From: Umezawaea tangerina
GTDB lineage: Bacteria > Actinomycetota > Actinomycetes > Mycobacteriales > Pseudonocardiaceae
Reading direction: 5' to 3'
Length of the DNA: 64,000 nucleotides
NCBI RefSeq assembly: GCF_003002815.1
Contig: NZ_PVTF01000008.1
Span: 248,001 to 312,000, forward strand
Below are positions 1-7,904 of the stretch, in pieces (within the stretch, counting starts at the first letter, position 1; the number at the start of each line of letters is the position of its first letter). The notes beneath the pieces were generated by a model. That model did not search any database and was not told the DNA's origin. It worked only from the letters and a program-made list of their open reading frames with translations. The position numbers and the translations under genes are program-made.

Positions 1-566
1 CAGATGTCCGGGTCGTCCTGGATGTTGCCGATGCCCTCGATGAAGGTGTGCGACCAGCGCCGCACGTCCTGCGGGTCGGCCATGGGCAGGCCAAGCATGT
101 CGACGAGGTTGTACGCGGCCAGCGGTGCCGCGAAGTCGTGGTCGAGGTCGGCTTCGTCGGGGCCCTTTTCGAGCAGCGCCGCGAGGCAGGTCTCCGCGTT
201 GCGTTCGAAGAGCGGAGCCCAGGCCTCGCGAACCCGCTTGGGACGCAGCGGCGGGTTGACCGGGCCGCGCTCGGTGGCGTGGTCGGGGTCGTCCCGGCGC
301 AGCATGGGTGTGCCTCCGAGGGCTCGGACCATGGTCGCGGCCGCGCCACCAGCGCGTGCCGAGTAGGTTTCCTGGTCGGACTCGATCGCGCGGCAGGCGT
401 CGGACGTCGTGACCAGGTAGCGGTTCAGGGCCGGGACGTGGACGACGGGTGCCAGGTCGCGAAGGCGGTCGTAGGTGTCGTAGGGGTCCCGCTGCATGGC
501 CAGGGGATCGACCCAGTCCGCGGTGGGCGGTGGGGTGGATGCGGCGGTGTCCGGCGTTGTGGTCAT
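1..566 (-). CDS. Cytochrome P450, N-terminal part (cut by window edge)
   Basis: About 188 codons are visible from the ATG at 566, and the frame is open to the left edge, so the heme-binding Cys motif lies outside the window. The translation begins MTTTPDTAASTPPPTADWVD and runs into the usual start of bacterial P450s: DPYDTYDRLRDLAPVVHVP, then LNRYLVTTSDACRAI, then a PMLRRDDPDHATERGPVNP segment (the B-C region 'D.P.H...R' pattern) and LVDMLGLPMADPQDVRRWS. It is a class I P450 by context: a [2Fe-2S] ferredoxin gene lies 15 bp upstream on the same strand and would supply electrons. The substrate is unknown. The divergent LysR gene is the likely regulator. Confidence 0.85.
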   Translation of the reverse strand, partial: MTTTPDTAASTPPPTADWVDPLAMQRDPYDTYDRLRDLAPVVHVPALNRYLVTTSDACRAIESDQETYSARAGGAAATMVRALGGTPMLRRDDPDHATERGPVNPPLRPKRVREAWAPLFERNAETCLAALLEKGPDEADLDHDFAAPLAAYNLVDMLGLPMADPQDVRRWSHTFIEGIGNIQDDPDI

Positions 567-581
567 GGTGATGCTCCGATG

Positions 582-908
582 TCAGGTCTGGCTCACTGGT
601 ATGTCGACCTCGATCTCGTCGGCCACCGCGTCGAGCGTCACCTGGCAGCCGAGCCGGCTGCGCCGTGGATCGCGTGGCGCGGCCACGCGGTCGAGCATCT
701 CGTTCTCGTCCTCACCCGGCCTGGGCAGTGCCCGGAGGTAGGGCTCCCGGACGTACACGTGGCAGGTGGCGCACATCGCCTGACCCCCGCACTCGCCGAC
801 GATGCCCCGAACGCCATTGGTCACCGCTGCCCGCATGAGGTTCATGCCCGCGGCGATGTCGAACGCCTCGCTGCTTCCCCCGTCGTGGTGGAAGGTCACC
901 CTGGGCAT
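582..908 (-). CDS. [2Fe-2S] ferredoxin (putidaredoxin/adrenodoxin type)
   Basis: This 108-residue protein carries the plant/vertebrate-type iron-sulfur motif: GECGGQAMCATCHVYV supplies three cysteines spaced C-x5-C-x2-C, and the fourth is in RLGCQV near residue 88. The size, the VTFHHDGG start and the acidic segment RPGEDENEML are typical of ferredoxins that serve P450s. It is transcribed just ahead of the truncated P450 (15 bp gap), so the two almost certainly form one operon and a redox pair. No ferredoxin reductase is seen nearby. The start at 908 is preceded by an AGGAGCGCG purine-rich stretch on the minus strand. Confidence 0.9.
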   Translation of the reverse strand: MPRVTFHHDGGSSEAFDIAAGMNLMRAAVTNGVRGIVGECGGQAMCATCHVYVREPYLRALPRPGEDENEMLDRVAAPRDPRRSRLGCQVTLDAVADEIEVDIPVSQT

Positions 909-1058
909 CGCGCTCCTTGTCGGTCAGTGGATCGTCTTCCCCGCCTGGTGCGGCGGCCGCCGACTGCTCCTGAGAGTGTCAGGGCTGCTCAAAACCTGTA
1001 AAGCAGTGGTTGTTCAAGCGGTAGTCCAGAAAAACTCAAGCGAGAGCAGGACGTCGAC

Positions 1059-1994
1059 ATGCCTGGTACGGGCCCGCGCTTCACCATGCGGCAGTTGGAC
1101 TACTTCGTCACCGTGGCGGACGAGGGCACGATGGCCGCCGCGGCCAAGCGGCACCACATCTCCCAGTCGGCCGTGTCGCTGGCGATCACCAAGCTCGAAC
1201 GCGCTCTCGGTGTGCAGCTGTTCCTGCGCCGCAAGTCCCGCGGTATCGAGCTGACCGGTGCCGCCCGCCACATGCTCCCGGAGGTGCGCAACCTGCTCGC
1301 GCACGCGGGCGAGGTGCAGTCGGCGGCGCAGAACCTGGGGCAGGTGGTGAGCGGCGAGCTGGCGCTCGGCTGCTACCCGACGCTCACGCCGTTCCTGGTT
1401 CCCAGGATCCTCAAGGGGTTCCCGGTCGAGTACCCGGAGGTCACCATCCGGTTGTTCGAGGGGTCGGTGGCCGACATGCTCGGGCGGCTGCTGGACGGCA
1501 CCTGCGAGATGGCGCTGATGTACGACCTCGGTGTGGGCCAGGACATCTCCACGACCGTCCTCTACCGCGTCCGCCCCTACGTCCTGCTCCCGTCCGACCA
1601 CCGGCTCGCGGTACCGGGGCCGCTCTCCCTGGCGGAGCTGAGGGACGAGCCGATGATCATGCTGGACATGCCGCCCAGCTCGGAGATGTTCCGCGAGGTG
1701 CTGGCAGCAGGGGGCATCGACCCGGCCGTGCGCTTCACGACCGCGAACTTCGAGTCCGTCCGGTCACTGGTCGCGAGCGGAGCCGGGTACTCGCTCCTGC
1801 TGCAACGCCCGTCGCCGGAGACGACCTACGCCGGGCCTTCGTTGGTGTACCGGGAGATCGTCGAGGAGGTCAGGCAGGTCGACGTCGTCCTGGCGCACGC
1901 TCGCGACGCCCGCCTGACCCGCCGCATGCAGGCCTTCGCCGAGTTCTGCCGCGTGACCTTCGACGGGTCGCGCGCCGGCCAGGGGCGGGACTGA
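1059..1994 (+). CDS. LysR-family transcriptional regulator
   Basis: This 311-residue protein has an N-terminal winged helix (MRQLDYFVTVADEGTMAAAA, then ISQSAVSLAITKLERALGV) followed by a periplasmic-binding-like effector domain from about residue 95 (SGELALGCYPTLTPFLVPRI). The HTH is typical of LysR regulators. An ATG nine codons downstream (MRQLDYF) is an alternative start. The gene is divergent from the ferredoxin-P450 operon with a 150 bp shared upstream region, the usual arrangement for a LysR protein controlling its neighbour. The effector is not predictable from sequence. Confidence 0.9.
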   Translation: MPGTGPRFTMRQLDYFVTVADEGTMAAAAKRHHISQSAVSLAITKLERALGVQLFLRRKSRGIELTGAARHMLPEVRNLLAHAGEVQSAAQNLGQVVSGELALGCYPTLTPFLVPRILKGFPVEYPEVTIRLFEGSVADMLGRLLDGTCEMALMYDLGVGQDISTTVLYRVRPYVLLPSDHRLAVPGPLSLAELRDEPMIMLDMPPSSEMFREVLAAGGIDPAVRFTTANFESVRSLVASGAGYSLLLQRPSPETTYAGPSLVYREIVEEVRQVDVVLAHARDARLTRRMQAFAEFCRVTFDGSRAGQGRD

Positions 1995-2091
1995 CGGCCT
2001 TGCGCGTCGGCGGATCGGTGCGCGAGTCGTGATCTGGTTCCGGCGATGTCGGCGGGGGTTTCCGACGCGGCCGAGGGGAGCGACTGTCCAC

Positions 2092-2296
2092 TCAGGACTC
2101 GACCGTTCCTGGGAGTTGCCCGTCGTGCCGTACGCAGGGGCACCGCGTTGACCTGGATACGGTGCGGGGCGAGCTCGCCGGCGAAGGATCGCATGGGAGG
2201 CGGCAGGGCCCCTTCGGCCACGGTCGTGGCCGCACCGATCCCCTCGCGGTCGGTCTCGACGAAGCGGCGCCGCTCGCCCTTGTGCCCGCGATGGAT
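2092..2296 (-). pseudogene. Remnant of a short-chain dehydrogenase (SDR)
   Basis: One minus-strand frame reads RRRFVETDREGIGAATTVAE followed by ALPPPMRSFAGELAPHRIQV and NAV. The last part is the diagnostic SDR segment after the catalytic YxxxK ('..R.LA.ELAPH.IRVN.V.P'). There is no Rossmann glycine motif, no YxxxK and no start. The similarity stops after about 45 residues, where the frame continues as low-complexity arginine-rich sequence. I read it as a deletion-scarred relic and not as a gene. It sits in an otherwise gene-free stretch between the LysR gene and a SnoaL-like gene. Confidence 0.45.
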
Positions 2297-2362
2297 CTTC
2301 GACCGTCCGGTGGGTGGGGATTTGAGGGGAGTCCAGATCGATGGGATTCTCCTGCCGTCGCA

Positions 2363-2785
2363 TCAGCTGCGAAAACGACCGGCTGACCTGAGGGCGTCGT
2401 CGAGCGACTCGCGTTGACGCATGTCGCCGAATTCGTCGATCTTGTTGATCTTACCGTTGCGGACCTCTGCCACCAGGCAGCGTGGGACACGGACGGGCCG
2501 ACCGTCCTCAAGTTCACCCTGAAGTGTGGCCGCAAGTGCGAAGCCGTCCTCGCCGACGAGAAAAGAAGACAAGGAGTCGGAGTGGTTTCGCACCACCTCG
2601 GTGGTGGCCCGCAGCATGCGAACCATGGCGGCGGCGAAATCGCCTCCGTTCATGGACATCGACTTTTCGTAGTTGTGCCTGATCTCGACGGATTCGGCAA
2701 ACAGATCCTCGAATCGGGGGTCGACTTCTTCGAGCAGGTAGGTGCGTCGAAAGCGTTGCGCGATCCTGTCGACGGAGATTGACAT
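2363..2785 (-). CDS. SnoaL-like / NTF2-fold protein
   Basis: The 140-residue product starts MSISVDRIAQRFRRTYLLEE and has the layout of the NTF2 superfamily: an N-terminal helix, DPRFEDLFAESVEIRHNYEK ('W.P...l.e.F.dDv....'), a central helix and a C-terminal sheet (LVAEVRNGKINKIDEFGDM). These folds act as small cyclases, isomerases or ligand binders, and no catalytic assignment is possible here. An ATG 13 codons upstream (2824) is in frame, but its residues (MLARSDHDWFRGF) do not look like part of the fold, so I prefer 2785. Base composition is slightly lower in GC than in the neighbouring genes. Confidence 0.6.
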   Translation of the reverse strand: MSISVDRIAQRFRRTYLLEEVDPRFEDLFAESVEIRHNYEKSMSMNGGDFAAAMVRMLRATTEVVRNHSDSLSSFLVGEDGFALAATLQGELEDGRPVRVPRCLVAEVRNGKINKIDEFGDMRQRESLDDALRSAGRFRS

Positions 2786-3084
2786 AAACCCACGAAACCA
2801 GTCATGGTCGGATCTGGCAAGCATCTTTGCCGTAGTGGCAAACCGAGGGCATGTGCACTCAGGCCGCCGAATTTCGGGTGGGGAGTTTCCGATGGCGTGT
2901 CTGGGATATTCCAGCTGGGCGGTAGCCGGCTTTTTGATGGCTCGTGTGATGGGGTAGGTTGTCGCTCAGCGCCGTGAGCGAAGCGTTTCGCCCGTGCGCC
3001 ACATGATCATGCGATCGTGGTCGAACCACGAGATGCGCTGGTGCCACTCGGGCACGGCGACACCCCCAAGCACCGAAGCCGTCC

Positions 3085-4026
3085 TCAATGCACCAACACG
3101 ATCTTCCCTCGCGCATGCCTCGTCTCGCACAGCTCATGCGCCGCCACCACCTCCCCGACCGGAAACGCCGCCGCCACCGGCACCCGCAGCCGTCCCTGCT
3201 CCGCCAACCCCACCGCGACCGCCAACCCGTGCACCGCCATCGGGTCGGCCGACGTCCCCGCGGCACCAGCGGGCACGCCGTGCGACATGTGCACGCCCAG
3301 CCCCGCCGCCGTGAAGTCCGGCGCGATCGTCACCACCTTCTCCGCTCCACCCGCGATCGCCACCAGATCCGGCAACGCCCCGCCCGCGCAGTCGAACACC
3401 GCGTCCACCCCCGACGGCGCCAGCGCCCGCACCCGTTGCACCAGCCCAGCTCCGTACGCGGTCGGCTCGGCACCCAGCGACCTCAGGAACTCGTGGTTCC
3501 CCTCGCTGGCCGTCCCGATCACCCGAGCACCGCGGGCCACCGCCATCTGCACCGCCACGGCACCGACCCCACCCGCGGCACCCTGGATCAGCACGGTGTC
3601 CCCGTCCGCGACGCCGAGCCGGTCCAGCACCCTGGTGGCCGTCTCCACCGCCCCGGCGGCACCACCGGCCTCCTCCCAACTCCACGACGCGGGCTTGGGC
3701 GCCCACGCCGTCAACACCGCGAAGTCCGCGTTGGCCGCCCGCGCGGCCGTGGTCGTCATGCCGAACACCTCGTCGCCGACCGCCACGCCGGTGACCCCGT
3801 CGCCCACCTCGTCCACCACACCGGCGGCGTCGAAGCCGGTCAGGTAGGGGAACGTCGTGGGCACGACGTCGCGGAACTCGCCTGACCTGATGTGCGTCTC
3901 GCCGGGGGAGATGCCGGAGGCGCGCACGGCCACGCGGACCGTGCCGGGGCGGGCGTGGGGTGCTTCCACCTCCGCGACGTGCATGACGGAGGGTGGGCCG
4001 AACTGGGTGAACCGGACTGCTCTCAT
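3085..4026 (-). CDS. NADPH-dependent quinone oxidoreductase-like MDR protein
   Basis: This 313-residue protein has a GroES-like N-terminal half (MRAVRFTQFGPPSVMHVAEV, GFDAAGVVDEVGDGVTGVAV) and a Rossmann half with the nucleotide motif GAAGGVGAVAVQMA near residue 150. It has no zinc-ligand cysteines, which places it with the zinc-free quinone oxidoreductase branch of the medium-chain dehydrogenases. The likely reaction is NADPH-dependent reduction of quinones or activated enones. It is divergent from a TetR regulator with only about 40 bp between the coding regions, and a perfect inverted repeat in that gap suggests direct control by that repressor. Confidence 0.88.
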   Translation of the reverse strand: MRAVRFTQFGPPSVMHVAEVEAPHARPGTVRVAVRASGISPGETHIRSGEFRDVVPTTFPYLTGFDAAGVVDEVGDGVTGVAVGDEVFGMTTTAARAANADFAVLTAWAPKPASWSWEEAGGAAGAVETATRVLDRLGVADGDTVLIQGAAGGVGAVAVQMAVARGARVIGTASEGNHEFLRSLGAEPTAYGAGLVQRVRALAPSGVDAVFDCAGGALPDLVAIAGGAEKVVTIAPDFTAAGLGVHMSHGVPAGAAGTSADPMAVHGLAVAVGLAEQGRLRVPVAAAFPVGEVVAAHELCETRHARGKIVLVH

Positions 4027-4039
4027 GGTTCGGGAACGT

Positions 4040-4059
4040 AACGGAGCACCCCGTCCGTT
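4040..4059. promoter_or_regulatory. Candidate TetR operator (inverted repeat)
   Basis: AACGGA (4040-4045) and TCCGTT (4054-4059) form a perfect 6 bp inverted repeat separated by 8 bp. It lies in the short gap between the divergent MDR oxidoreductase (start 4026) and TetR genes, where a repressor would block both promoters. TetR operators are commonly short palindromes in exactly this position. Confidence 0.45.
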
Positions 4060-4067
4060 TGGCTGAA

Positions 4068-4700
4068 GTGAGAGACGTGACGGCTGAAGTGGGAACGAAG
4101 CTCCGTTCGGACGCGCGCGACAACCGCGAGCGCATCCTCGCGGTCGCGCGCACGGCGTTCGCCGCGGACGGCCTCGACGTGCCGATCCGGGAGATCGCCC
4201 GGCGGGCCGAGCTCGGTGTGGCGACCGTGTACCGGCACTTCCAGACCAAGGAGGCGCTGCTCACCGAGGCGTTCGCCGAGCGGATGGCCTCGTGCTCGGT
4301 GATCGTGCAGGAGGGGCTGGCCGCGGACGACCCGTGGGAGGGCTTCAGCCTGGTGGTCTCCCGGCTCATGGAGGTGCACGCCCTGGACCGCGGGTTCGCC
4401 CGCGCGTTCACCTCGCAGCTGCCGCACGCGGTCGACCTGGCCGCCGAGCGCGACCGCACGCTGCGCCTGCTGCTGGAGCTGGTGCGGCGCGCGAAGGAGA
4501 CGGGCCCGCTGCGGTCGGACTTCGTGCTGGAGGACATCAGCATGGCGCTGATGGCGAACGAGGGCATCCGCGCCGAGTCACCCGCCCTGCGCGTCGCCGC
4601 GTCCCGCCGCTTCGCCGCCCTCATGCTCCTGTCGTTCCGGACCGACCCCGTGCGGAGCCCGCTCCCACCGGCCGTCCGGCTACCGCTGTCCAGGGGCTAG
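4068..4700 (+). CDS. TetR-family repressor
   Basis: The N-terminal DNA-binding domain is clear: NRERILAVARTAFAADGLDV, then IREIARRAELGVATVYRHFQ and TKEALL, the canonical TetR helix-turn-helix ending in 'yrhF.sKe.L'. A variable ligand-binding domain of about 130 residues follows. Several in-frame starts exist: TTG 4059, GTG 4068, GTG 4077 and GTG 4089. The putative operator covers 4059, so a downstream GTG and a nearly leaderless message are more likely. The gene is divergent from the quinone oxidoreductase and probably represses it. Its 3' end overlaps the convergent SnoaL gene by 21 bp. Confidence 0.88.
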   Translation: MRDVTAEVGTKLRSDARDNRERILAVARTAFAADGLDVPIREIARRAELGVATVYRHFQTKEALLTEAFAERMASCSVIVQEGLAADDPWEGFSLVVSRLMEVHALDRGFARAFTSQLPHAVDLAAERDRTLRLLLELVRRAKETGPLRSDFVLEDISMALMANEGIRAESPALRVAASRRFAALMLLSFRTDPVRSPLPPAVRLPLSRG

Positions 4701-5057
4701 GGCGGCCTGCCGGGCCGCGTCGAACGGCGCCCGGTCGAACACGATCCGGATGTGCGTGATCAGGCCGTCGTGGACCGTCACGCACTCGCTGCCCGGTGCG
4801 TGGTCCACCGGGACGGTCCTGGTGTCGTACATCAGCAGCGCGGTCCGGTCGTCGCCGAACGCGGCGATCAGGGTCGACCCGGTCACGAGCCGGGTGAACG
4901 GGCCCATGAAGTCGCGGAACGCCGCCGCGCCCTCGATGCGGCCCGCCGGGGCGTCGCAGACGACGTCCTCGGCGACGTGGGTCATCGCGCGCTCGAAGTC
5001 GTGGGCGGTCCAGGCGCGGTGGTAGGCGAGCGCGGTGTCGAGAGCCTTGGTGGTCAT
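4680..5057 (-). CDS. SnoaL-like / NTF2-fold protein
   Basis: The 125-residue product MTTKALDTALAYHRAWTAHD is a typical SnoaL-like polypeptide: 'ALAYHRAWTAHDFERAMTHV' forms the first helix, then AEDVVCDAPAGRIEGAAAFR and a C-terminal strand CVTVHDGLITHIRIVFDR. It is divergent from the ECF sigma factor, whose own C-terminus is a SnoaL domain. In this class of sigma factor such domains modulate activity, so a functional link is plausible but not shown. A 20 bp palindrome lies between the two starts. The reading frame runs 21 bp into the convergent TetR gene. Confidence 0.8.
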   Translation of the reverse strand: MTTKALDTALAYHRAWTAHDFERAMTHVAEDVVCDAPAGRIEGAAAFRDFMGPFTRLVTGSTLIAAFGDDRTALLMYDTRTVPVDHAPGSECVTVHDGLITHIRIVFDRAPFDAARQAALAPGQR

Positions 5058-5075
5058 GGTTGGTTTCCCTTCGTC

Positions 5076-5095
5076 GGTGTCCCTGGTTGGACACC
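5076..5095. promoter_or_regulatory. Inverted repeat in SnoaL/sigma divergent region
   Basis: GGTGTCC (5076-5082) and GGACACC (5089-5095) are perfect 7 bp arms around a 6 bp spacer, 19 bp upstream of the SnoaL start and 60 bp upstream of the sigma-factor start. The position fits an operator affecting the SnoaL gene. No cognate regulator can be named. Confidence 0.4.
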
Positions 5096-5155
5096 ACGGG
5101 GGTGCGCGGCGGAACGGTCCGCGCCCGACCCGCGCCCCCGTGCGAGGATGCCGAG

Positions 5156-6106
5156 GTGACCCGGAGCACGCGCACGGTCGACGAGCAGGCGTTCCGCGAG
5201 CTCGTCACCGCGCACGAGCGCGAGCTGCTGCTGCACTGCTACCGGATGCTCGGGTCGTTCGCCGACGCCGAGGACGTGCTCCAGGAGACGCTGGTCGCGG
5301 CGTGGCGAGGGCTGGACGGCTTCGAGGGCCGGTCGTCGGTGCGGACCTGGCTGTACCGCATCGCGACCAACCGCTGCCTCAACGCCCAGCGCGACGCCCG
5401 CCGACGCCGCCCACCCGAGCCGGTGCCGCCGTTCGACCCGCCCACGCCCACCCGGCGCGGCGAGGTCACCTGGCTGCAGCCCTACCCCGACGCCCTCCTG
5501 GACACCGCGCCCGGCCCCGAGGCCAGGTCCTCCGCCAGGGAGGCGGTCGAGCTGGCGTTCATCGCGGGACTCCAGCGGCTCCCACCGCGCCAGGCCGCCG
5601 TCCTGGTGCTCCGCGACGTGCTCGACTTCTCCACCGCGGAGGTCGCCGACCTGCTGGGGACCACAGCGACCGCGGTCAAGGGAGCCTTGCAACGCGCCCG
5701 TGCGCGGCTGGACGGACAGGTGCCCGACCACGCGCCGCGGCCGGGCTCACCGGGGGAGCGCGACCTCGTCCGGCGGTTCGCCGACGCGTACACCGCCGAC
5801 GACGTGGAGGGCGTGGTCGCGCTGCTCACCGACGACGCCTGGCTGGCCATGCCGCCCGCGCCCCACGAGTACCGGGGCCCGGCGGCCATCGCGGGGTTCC
5901 TGGGCGCGAGCGCCGCCTCGCGCGCGGGTCGCCGGTTCCTGCTGGTGCCCACCCGCGCCAACACCCAGCCCGCGTTCGGCTGCTACCTGGCCGGTCTCGA
6001 CCAACCGGTCGGACTGCTCGTGCTGACCGTGCGCGACGACCGGATCAGCGCCATCACCCGCTTCCTCGGCGAGGACCTGCCCCGGCGCTTCGGCCTGCCG
6101 TGCTGA
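5156..6106 (+). CDS. ECF sigma factor with C-terminal SnoaL domain (SigG/ECF41-like)
   Basis: The 316-residue protein from GTG 5156 (VTRSTRTVDEQAFRELVTAH) has region 2 at about residues 15-85 (YRMLGSFADAEDVLQETLVA, VRTWLYRIATNRCLNAQ), region 4 at about 145-200 (LQRLPPRQAAVLVLRDVLDF, TAEVADLLGTTATAVKGALQ) and a long SnoaL-like tail starting RFADAYTADDVEGVVALLTD. This is the layout of sigma factors whose fused NTF2 domain replaces a separate anti-sigma factor. Upstream in-frame codons exist to 5060, but the homology begins here. The DoxX gene downstream carries an ECF-type promoter, so it is a likely target. Confidence 0.88.
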   Translation: MTRSTRTVDEQAFRELVTAHERELLLHCYRMLGSFADAEDVLQETLVAAWRGLDGFEGRSSVRTWLYRIATNRCLNAQRDARRRRPPEPVPPFDPPTPTRRGEVTWLQPYPDALLDTAPGPEARSSAREAVELAFIAGLQRLPPRQAAVLVLRDVLDFSTAEVADLLGTTATAVKGALQRARARLDGQVPDHAPRPGSPGERDLVRRFADAYTADDVEGVVALLTDDAWLAMPPAPHEYRGPAAIAGFLGASAASRAGRRFLLVPTRANTQPAFGCYLAGLDQPVGLLVLTVRDDRISAITRFLGEDLPRRFGLPC

Positions 6107-6141
6107 CCGCGTCCGACAGCGGCGAGAAGTTTTTCGAGGTC

Positions 6142-6179
6142 GGTGTCGATCCGGTGTCTCCCTGTTCGACGCAGGGGTA
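6142..6179 (+). promoter_or_regulatory. ECF-type promoter of the DoxX gene (shared motif)
   Basis: TGTCGAT at 6144-6150 and CGAC at 6167-6170 are separated by 16 bp and embedded in GGTGTCGAT...TTCGACGCAGGGGTA. The same two blocks with the same spacing occur at 40633-40670 directly upstream of the PNPOx gene, while the spacer between them differs. The -35/-10 pattern (TGTC...CGnC) is the type read by ECF sigma factors with SnoaL tails, one of which is encoded immediately upstream. Confidence 0.65.
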
Positions 6180-6222
6180 GAGGCAGGGCGACGGAAGCCC
6201 CGCCGGACCGAGGGGACCCGAC

Positions 6223-6669
6223 ATGACCACCACGACCGCCCAGCGCACCGCGACCACCTCCGCCGCCGCTCCGCTCACCCGCCACCTGCCGACCGCGGGC
6301 CGGGTCGTCCTGGGCCTGCTGTTCGTGGTCATGGGGCTCAACGGCTTCCTGAACTTCCTGCCCCAGCCCGAAGGCGCCGCGATGCCCGCCGAGGCGCTCG
6401 CGTTCAGCATGGCGCTGGCCCAGACCGGCTACATGATGCAGATGACGATGGGCGTCCAGGTGCTGTGCGGGATCCTGTTGCTGGCCAACCGCTTCGTCCC
6501 GCTGGCACTCGTCCTGCTCGCGCCGGTCGTCGTCAACATCGTCGCCTTCCACCTGTTCCTCGAACAGGGCGGACTGCCGATCGCCGTCGCCGTGGCCGCC
6601 ATCGAGCTCGGCCTGGCCTGGACCCACCGCGCCGCGTTCCGCTCGGTCCTGCGCGCCACCTCGGCGTGA
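6223..6669 (+). CDS. DoxX-family membrane protein
   Basis: This 148-residue protein has four predicted membrane helices: GRVVLGLLFVVMGLNGFLNF, MMQMTMGVQVLCGILLLANR, FVPLALVLLAPVVVNIVAFH and LPIAVAVAAIELGLAW. The first contains the G-x-x-F-x-x-G-x-x-x-F pattern of DoxX/DoxD-like proteins. The family is linked to redox and thiol-stress functions in actinobacteria, but its chemistry is uncertain. The start at 6223 follows CGAGGGGACCCGAC, a fair ribosome binding site. The upstream ECF promoter makes it a candidate member of the regulon of the sigma factor encoded just before it. Confidence 0.82.
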   Translation: MTTTTAQRTATTSAAAPLTRHLPTAGRVVLGLLFVVMGLNGFLNFLPQPEGAAMPAEALAFSMALAQTGYMMQMTMGVQVLCGILLLANRFVPLALVLLAPVVVNIVAFHLFLEQGGLPIAVAVAAIELGLAWTHRAAFRSVLRATSA

Positions 6670-6678
6670 CGGGCGGGG

Positions 6679-7281
6679 CTAGTCGAGGAACCTCCGGGCC
6701 GCCGCCGCACCCGCGGCGGCGTCGCCCTTGGTCCCGAGAACGGCCGCGACCAGCTCCTCGGTGACGTCGGCGTCCGCCGCGACCAGCGCGTCGATCGCGG
6801 AGCTCCGCCCGGTGGCGTCGGCGTACGCGGCGATCAGCTCGTGGCACCGCTCGTCGGACGCGAACGGCGGGTCGACCGAGGAGAAGCCGTCGGGCAGGTC
6901 GTAGGGGACCCGCCGCCACCCGCCGTCCTCGTAGCCGTAGACGAACCCGATCCACTGGCCGGGACCCTCGGTCGCCCGAACCGGTCCGCCCCACCAGTCC
7001 GGGGCACCGGCCAGCAGGTCGGTCTCCGGCTCACCGAAGTACTCGGCCGCCAGGTTGTAGTAGGTCTCCGACATCTCGTGGTCGTGCCCGATCAGCACCG
7101 CCCGCCCACCGTCGAGCCGGTGGAGCTCCGCCCAGTTGCCCCCGCCGTCGTCGTAGTACCACCGACCGCCCTCCGCGTTCGAGCCGTCCCCGAACCCGAG
7201 CGCCCCGAGCACCGCCGAGTGCGCCGCCCACCGCCCTCGCATCTCCCGCGGAGCGGGCAGCTCCACCGCGACCAGACCCAC
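6679..7281 (-). CDS. Conserved hypothetical protein (200 aa)
   Basis: I do not recognise a family. The product (MGLVAVELPAPREMRGRWAA) is acidic, rich in Trp and Gly, with segments such as WYYDDGGGNWAELHRLDGGR, GHDHEMSETYYNLAAEYFGE, DLLAGAPDWWGGP and GQWIGFVYGYEDGGWRRVPY. The last third is alanine-rich and helical (DVTEELVAAVLGTKGDAAAG). It has no signal peptide or membrane helix, so a cytoplasmic location is likely. The GTG start at 7281 is preceded by GGGGGAAGCAC, a good ribosome binding site. It is convergent with the DoxX gene, 9 bp apart, and is probably monocistronic. Confidence 0.65.
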   Translation of the reverse strand: MGLVAVELPAPREMRGRWAAHSAVLGALGFGDGSNAEGGRWYYDDGGGNWAELHRLDGGRAVLIGHDHEMSETYYNLAAEYFGEPETDLLAGAPDWWGGPVRATEGPGQWIGFVYGYEDGGWRRVPYDLPDGFSSVDPPFASDERCHELIAAYADATGRSSAIDALVAADADVTEELVAAVLGTKGDAAAGAAAARRFLD

Positions 7282-7338
7282 GTGCTTCCCCCATCGTCGA
7301 CAGTGGACAACAGGGGGTCATCCTGCCAAAGGACCCGA

Positions 7339-7785
7339 CTACCCGCCGAGCCGTTCGACGGTGAAGGCCGTCAGGAACCCCACCGTCGTGATCAGTCCGG
7401 TGTAGAGCCCGCTGCGCTCGAACGCCTCGGGGATCATCGTGTCCGCCACCATCGCCAGGATCGCACCGGCCGCCACGGCCGTGATCACCGCGATCGTCGC
7501 GGGCGAGGCGTCGCGCAGCAACAGGTTCCCCAACAGGGCCGCCACCCCGCTGGCCACCGCGATCCCGCCCCACACCCCGAACACGTACCGGGCCCCGCGC
7601 CCAGCCTGCTTCATCCCCGCCGCGCTGGACAGTCCTTCCGGGACGTTCGAGATGAACACGGCCACCAGCACCGCCACCCCGACCCCGCCTCCGCTGAGCA
7701 GGGAAAGCCCCAGCACCACCGACTCCGGCACCCCGTCCAGCAACGCCCCCACGGCGATCGCCGCCCCCACCACCAACGCCCCGCC
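7339..7785 (-). pseudogene. 5'-truncated ZIP-family metal transporter
   Basis: The C-terminal half of a ZIP permease is intact: GAAIAVGALLDGVPESVVLG, AVFISNVPEGLSSAAGMKQA, YVFGVWGGIAVASGVAALLG and AGAILAMVADTMIPEAFERS, including the conserved metal-pathway His-poor 'NxPEG' and 'MIPEA' segments. Full-length relatives are about 240 residues with three further helices ahead of this point. Here the frame instead continues upstream into low-complexity Gly/Arg sequence generated by a repeat-rich patch. A short product from GTG codons near 7770 is possible but would lack the first half of the channel. I call it a decayed gene. Confidence 0.6.
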
Positions 7786-7904
7786 CCGCCCCCGAACCAC
7801 CCGCAAAGCCAAGGCGCCAAACGATGCACAGCCGCCACCCCTCCCGCTACGGACCGCCCGCCCCTTCCCCGGCGGCAAAGCCGAGCAGCCACCCCAGCCA
7901 CGTT

